DNA of 64,000 nt. Origin: Diaporthe sp. PMI_573. Taxonomy: Eukaryota; Ascomycota; Sordariomycetes; Diaporthales; Diaporthaceae. The notes under the pieces were generated by a model. That model worked only from the letters and a program-made list of their open reading frames with translations, was not told the origin of the DNA and searched no databases. The position numbers were made by a program, and so were the translations under genes. Below, piece after piece: positions 59,088-64,000 of the stretch; position 1 is the stretch's first letter, and each line of letters opens with the position of its first letter. Where the stretch lies: assembly GCA_021399435.1 (NCBI GenBank), contig JAJTUP010000006.1:1550001-1614000 (forward strand), given 5' to 3'.

Positions 59088-60720
59088 CAGGATTGATGAT
59101 AAGAAGAATGCAGTGGTAAAATAAGGCAAGTAAGAATGTGTGTGTGTGTTGCGTGTGTGAAGAAAGCAGAGGCTGACATTCCAGGTTCCAAGGATTTGCT
59201 CGGTCCCGTTTGCTAAGAATGAGTTCACCTTGGAGGCGGGGCAAGACGACTAGATTTGATTATCTACCTTGCCGCCATCACAGGTAGCCCTGCTGTGTAG
59301 TACTTGGGCAGTGGTAGGCACGTACGGTTCAGCTAGCTACTTAGTAACCTGGGTATCCTTCCTTTCCCTCAGGCACTTTGCAAACGACGTTGATTATTGC
59401 TGTTCGCCTCTGCCCTCGTCCGTTCCTCCTGCCGCTGCGCCACCCGCGAACCTGTTGGAATGCCACCTGTGATAGGCTGCCTCAGACGGTTCCAGCTGGA
59501 CTGCGTCAACAAAGCCACACAGCTGATGTCGACATTACTTCTAGCTGCAACGGCCAGCAGCAGTCGAGTCGACTACTGTGCCGTAGTCCCGGGCTTGGCT
59601 GGGCGGTTGTCGATGCGACTGCGTCTTGGGCACACACAGCACAGACCTGCAAGAGGCCGTTGCTTCCGCCCGCCGAGAGGAGAAGAGCGATGGCACTCAC
59701 ATTTGAGCTGAGCTTGACCTTGGTCCGCACTGGGATGGCTGGATGGCTCTGCCAGGCTTTGAATGACCGGCCTCTCCTGCTTGCATGTGACGGGGTGCCA
59801 CTTGGTCAAGGGTTCCGTGTCGAACTACAACGTTGGATCCCTCGGACCCTGAAGACGTTGGGTGTAGCTGCGGATAAGCAGGGCCGCTGCTATATTAAGT
59901 CGGCGCTGCGTATCTGACGCTGTCACAACGCAGGCGATAATAATAAGCACACTCACTGCCCATGGGTTGATCCATGACGACAGGCAGGATCTGAGGATCA
60001 GGCATTTATTTGCCAGCGCACCCGCGAGATTGGGAATACCGCTCCTCTTGGAGCCACCACAATCATGCCATTGTTCGGCCTGGGCCAAATCCCGGGTAGC
60101 GCCACTGAGCACTTGGTGGGGTGATCATCTATGGGCTACCAGGCTACCAGGCTACCACTCATTTACTGCCCGTCGAATTTCAAAAGCCTTCCCAGCGATC
60201 CCGCAGGCGCTGCAAGGGGACGGCACTTGTGGGGGGTTCAAGCAGCCCGGCCGGTCAGGCCAACCCCAGCGGGTTGATAGGGTAATACATATAACCTTCT
60301 GCAAAGATCTGGTCTCGGAAACACTCGAAACCCATCTCCCTCGCCCCCCTGGTCCCTGGTCCCCGGACCGGTCGACGTATAATTCATTTCCTCCTGCACC
60401 TGTCTGTCCATCCAGCTTTATTTCATCTCCCGTGTGTTCTCAATTTTCGCGGTCTAGGTGATTGTTCGTGATATCTGTTCACTGGTTTCCTTCGCGACAT
60501 CCAGTCCTTCTCTACACGTGTACGAGCGGACCGGCCAATTGCCCCGTGCGCCCGTCGCCTCGCCGTTTCCCGCTCCGAAGCGCGACACCGCGTTGTCTGT
60601 TTAGTAGTCTCTTACCTGTCACAGCTCCACCCGACTCCCCTTGCCGTCCTTTGCCACCGACTCAAAAAGGACACCCAGGTTCACCGCACCTTCCGGCCCA
60701 TCGCTGATCCGCAAGACACG
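58981..60720. other. Divergent intergenic region HET-C / fatty acid hydroxylase
   Basis: This 1.7-kb gap has no supportable gene. It holds two TG microsatellites near HET-C and a pyrimidine-rich leader before the hydroxylase ATG. Overlapping frames of 60-180 codons around 59400-59900 have no motifs. Confidence 0.6.
59056..59084. repeat. (TG)n microsatellite in the HET-C leader
   Basis: An uninterrupted TG tract of about 14 units lies 76 bp upstream of the HET-C start codon, so it is probably within the 5' UTR or core promoter. A shorter TG run lies at 59137-59149. Confidence 0.9.
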
Positions 60721-61940
60721 ATGCCGTCGCGAACGCTCCCCTTTTTCACACGCGCCGACGTCGAGGCACACAGCTCGGCCAAGTCCTGCTATGTCACTGT
60801 TGGCGACAACGTCTACGATGTCACGGATTTCCTCGACTCCCACCCCGGCGGCTCCGACCTCGTCCTCGGCTGGGCCGGGAAGGACATCACAAAGATCCTC
60901 AAGGACCCGGACTCCCACGACCACTCTGAGGCAGCCTATGAGGTGCTCGAAGACTCTCTTGTTGGCTTCGTAGCCGGAGACAAGTCAAGGTCGGATGCGG
61001 ACGGGCCAAATGGGATCAATGGCGATGCTCACTTGAACGGCAGCGCCAACGGCAACGGTGCTGCAAATGGGAAATGGGTTCACCCGAGGACGGGCATGGC
61101 AAACGAGGAAGATCTGAACAAGGAGACGAACTATTCGGAAGACTACAAGAAGCACAAATTCCTCGACCTCAACAAGCCGCTCTTCCCGCAGGTCTGGTTT
61201 GGCGGCTTCAGCAAGGAGTTCTACCTCGACCAGGTTCACCGCCCGAGGCACTACAAAGGTGGCCAGTCCGCGCCTTTCTTTGGAAACTTTCTCGAGCCCC
61301 TCAGCAAGACGCCCTGGTGGGTTGTCCCTGTGGCGTGGTGGCCCTGCGTGGCTTACGGCGTCTACTCGGCCGCCCAGGGGTTTGAACAACTCTACAACCT
61401 GCCCTTCTTCCTCGTCCTGGGCTTCTTCATTTGGTCGCTCATTGAATACTTGCTTCACCGATTCCTGTTCCACCTTGACTAGTAAGTTTATGCCTCATCC
61501 TGCTTTCAATCGACCGCAGTGTAACTTACATCCAATGTGTTAGCTACCTCCCGGACAACCGAGTTGGTATCACACTGCACTTTACCCTGCACGGTGTCCA
61601 CCACTACTTGCCCATGGACAAGTACCGGCTCGTCATGCCGCCTACGCTCTTCCTGGTGCTGGTAGCCCCGTTCTGGAAGCTTGCACACTTCATATTCTTC
61701 TGGAACTGGTACGTTGCCGTGGCAGTGTTCTCAGGCGGCATGTTCGGCTACACGTGCTACGACATGACACACTACTTCCTGCATCACCAGAACCTGCCGC
61801 TCTGGTACAAGCAGCTCAAGAAATACCACCTTGAACACCACTTCCTGGACTACGAGAACGGCTTCGGTGTCACCAGCAAGTTCTGGGACACCATCTTCGG
61901 CACAGAGATCAAGCCGGCACCGGTCATGAAGACCAAATAG
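60721..61940 (+). CDS. scs7: Sphingolipid fatty acid 2-hydroxylase (Scs7-type)
   Basis: ER enzyme that hydroxylates C2 of the very-long-chain fatty acid in ceramide. Exons 60721-61481 and 61544-61940 encode 385 aa. The N-terminal cytochrome b5 domain has the heme ligands in HPGGSD (41-46) and DHSEAAYEVL (His68). An Asn/Gly-rich linker (NGINGDAHLNGSANGNGAAN) separates it from the hydroxylase half. The latter has paired hydrophobic segments and the di-iron histidine clusters: EYLLHRFLFHLD, LHFTLHGVHHYLP, THYFLHHQNL and YHLEHHFLDYENGFG. The phase-2 intron falls in the tyrosine codon after HLD. The start is set by MPSRTLPFFTRADV. Confidence 0.96.
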
Positions 61941-62496
61941 GAGCACAACGTGTCTGGGCCCCGTCGACACCACATTTCAGTGTGCATGTATATCATTCAA
62001 GACATATAGGACGGCAGTTGGCAACAAGCGCCAACAGGCAAAACAGGGTTGGATTGGTGCCGGTCTACATAAACGCGTGCCCTCCCCCAAGAATGCCGTA
62101 ACTTGGTATCGGTAGAATCTATGGTATCGAGGCACAGGGAAATGACTGTTTGCCCGCCGGCTGCTCCAGAGTGGAAGCGCCCGATAATAAGTAATAATGA
62201 AACGAGTCGCTCTCAATGAAACTTGACAGACCACAAGCACCTGTTTGTGCCTGCTCTCTGGACTGCCTACCCCTGTGCGCAGTGAGTCGATGGGCGCGCA
62301 CGGTCCACCAATGCCCCGACTAAAATTTGTGCAATCAAAGTGCTGGCTGGCCCCACCCTTCTGTGTCTCCTCATAAAACACCACATCACCCTGCCTGCTT
62401 TGCCGCCCACACCCATCACTATCAGCAGTCCCTGCAGATTCGACCCTCCTGACTCTACTCGCTGCCGGACGCACAACCTCATCCACACGATTCAAG
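61941..62496. other. Intergenic, promoter of the splicing-factor gene
   Basis: A 556-bp gap with the 3' flank of the hydroxylase and the upstream region of the RBM39-like gene. I see no gene. Confidence 0.65.
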
Positions 62497-64000
62497 ATGG
62501 CATCGTATGATGTCGAGGCACTCCTCGAGGAGACTGCGAAGCAAGATGTGAATATGGACGATGCACCGTCCCTGCAGGCAGCAGCCGACGGCACCAATGA
62601 TGAAAAGCCCAACGGCGAGTCCCGCCACCGAAGTCGCGAGAGAAGCCGTGATCGCGAGCGGGACAAGGATAGAGACCGTGACCGTGACCGCAGCCGCGAC
62701 AGGAAGCGACGCGACCGTGACCGCAGCCGTGACCGGTATAGCAGCCGCCGCGGCACCCCGGACGCCGAGAAAACCCCACGCAGTGATACCGGCAGCCATA
62801 GGAGCAGTAGGCGCCGAAGTAGGAGCAGGGACCGCGATGATCGGTCCTCACGGCGCCACAGAGACGGGGACTACTATCGCGGCGGCCGCCAAGGTCGGTC
62901 GCGCTCTCGGTCCCCAGGCGGCCGTTTCTACCGCCCTCGAGACCGCGATGATCGGCGGGATTATAGGGAACGCCGAGAGCGACGAGATGACGACCGAGAT
63001 CGCCGTGGCGGCCGGACCCCTCGCCCGGATAAAGATGTCAGCAGCGACCCTACACCGCCGCAGCTCACCGAGGACGAGAGGGATCGCAGGACTGTGTTCG
63101 TCCAGCAACTTGCCGCGAGGTTGAGGACAAAGGAGCTCAAGGAATTCTTCGAAAAGGTTGGCCCCGTATCTGAAGCTCAGATCGTCAAAGACCGGGTCAG
63201 CAACCGATCCAAGGGGTACGTGTCATAAACCCACCCATCGCAGGTCTCACCCAGGCTGCGCTACATCACGTGCTAACTCTTGCCTCCTAGTGTCGGCTAC
63301 GTTGAATTCAAGGACGAGGAATCTGTGCAGGCTGCTCTACAGCTTACTGGACAAAAGCTCCTAGGTATCCCGGTTATCGTCCAGCTCACCGAAGCTGAGA
63401 AGAATCGACAAGTCCGCGAGACCGGCGGCTCTGGCGGTCACCCCAACTCGATCCCTTTCCACCGTCTGTACGTTGGCAATATTCACTTCAGCATCACTGA
63501 GCAGGATCTTCAGAATGTCTTCGAGCCATTCGGCGAACTCGAGTTCGTCCAGCTTCAGAAGGATGATACAGGACGCAGCCGTGGCTATGGATTTGTGCAG
63601 TAAGCAGACCCCTCAGCCCCTTTCACCGACCTGCGAACTGACCCATTGCAGATTCCGAGATGCCGGCCAAGCACGTGAGGCTTTGGAGAAGATGAACGGG
63701 TTCGATCTTGCCGGTCGACCGATCCGCGTCGGACTTGGAAACGATAAGTTCACCCCTGAATCCACTGCCAATCTCCTGCAGAGATTCCAGGGCCAAAACC
63801 AACAGTATCAGGGGTCTGCTTTCTCGGGCGCTGGCGGCCGTGGTGCACCGACATCCAACTTCGACCGTGCCGGTGCCCGTGATAACGACAAGGGGACTGG
63901 CGCGAGCGCTCTGGACGATACCGACGTTGCTGGCGTCAATTTTAACAACTACAGCCGGGACGCTCTTATGAGGAAATTAGCGAGAACTGATGAGCCCCCG
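62497..64000 (+). CDS. RBM39/Rsd1-like SR-related splicing factor (3' end beyond window)
   Basis: Nuclear RNA-binding splicing factor of the CAPER/RBM39 (S. pombe Rsd1) family, which contacts U2AF/SF3b. Exons 62497-63215, 63291-63599 and 63652 to the window edge; the protein is partial. Order of domains: a short acidic start ([17 protein letters not shown]), a long RS domain of RD/RS dipeptides (about 43-180), RRM1 ([23 protein letters not shown]1 SKGVGYVEF) and RRM2 ([23 protein letters not shown]1 SRGYGFVQF). The linker [18 protein letters not shown] is the usual one before the U2AF-homology RRM3, which must lie to the right. Introns 1 and 2 each fall within an RNP1 motif. Confidence 0.94.

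Overview
The window is nuclear DNA of a filamentous ascomycete, most likely a Sordariomycete. The genes carry many short introns (about 50-130 bp, GT..YAG). Several families point to Pezizomycotina: a HET-C incompatibility protein, a Zn2Cys6/fungal-specific transcription factor, an orotidine decarboxylase with the large acidic insertion of filamentous fungi, a divergent iron permease/ferroxidase pair, and a Neurospora ro-3-like dynactin. I see no rRNA, CRISPR array, intact transposon or convincing complete tRNA. I rebuilt 21 protein-coding genes exon by exon. In each multi-exon model the phases add up to one open frame; the last gene runs off the right edge.

Layout: 1-1821 no gene; 1822-3135 (-) NIT-type amidohydrolase; 4194-6244 (-) TAF4; 7066-10029 (+) YSH1/CPSF73; 10534-11421 (-) SRP19/Sec65; 12056-13968 (-) CCCH zinc-finger protein; 15680-18406 (-) Zn2Cys6 regulator; 18791-21504 (-) V-ATPase subunit a; 23023-24450 (+) EamA transporter; 25185-26770 (+) RVB1; 27800-30438 (+) HMG-box factor; 31025-35079 (+) dynactin p150; 35848-37250 (-) FTR1 and 39103-41185 (+) FET3; 41696-42386 (-) secreted Cys-rich protein; 43709-44875 (-) PI synthase; 44876-49126 long gene-free stretch; 49127-50311 (+) OMP decarboxylase; 50977-52675 (-) unknown, BTB-like; 53508-55490 (+) PP2C; 56348-58980 (-) HET-C; 60721-61940 (+) sphingolipid fatty acid hydroxylase; 62497-end (+) RBM39/Rsd1-like splicing factor.

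Most genes are housekeeping: RNA polymerase II initiation, 3' end processing and splicing (TAF4, YSH1, RVB1, RBM39-like); protein targeting and trafficking (SRP19, dynactin, V-ATPase); lipid synthesis (PI synthase, fatty acid 2-hydroxylase); pyrimidine synthesis. The clearest functional cluster is reductive iron uptake. FTR1 and FET3 diverge from a 1.85-kb shared region with two perfect ATCAGATAA elements, which match the binding site of siderophore GATA repressors, plus a tandem GATAAGATAA.

The most unusual observations are three GC-AG introns in two genes (CCCH protein and HET-C), a 64-bp cloverleaf-like element with a perfect 10-bp terminal stem and a pol III B-box-like core at 30730-30793, a ten-cysteine secreted protein beside the iron pair, and the 4.25-kb gene-free block upstream of the OMP decarboxylase.
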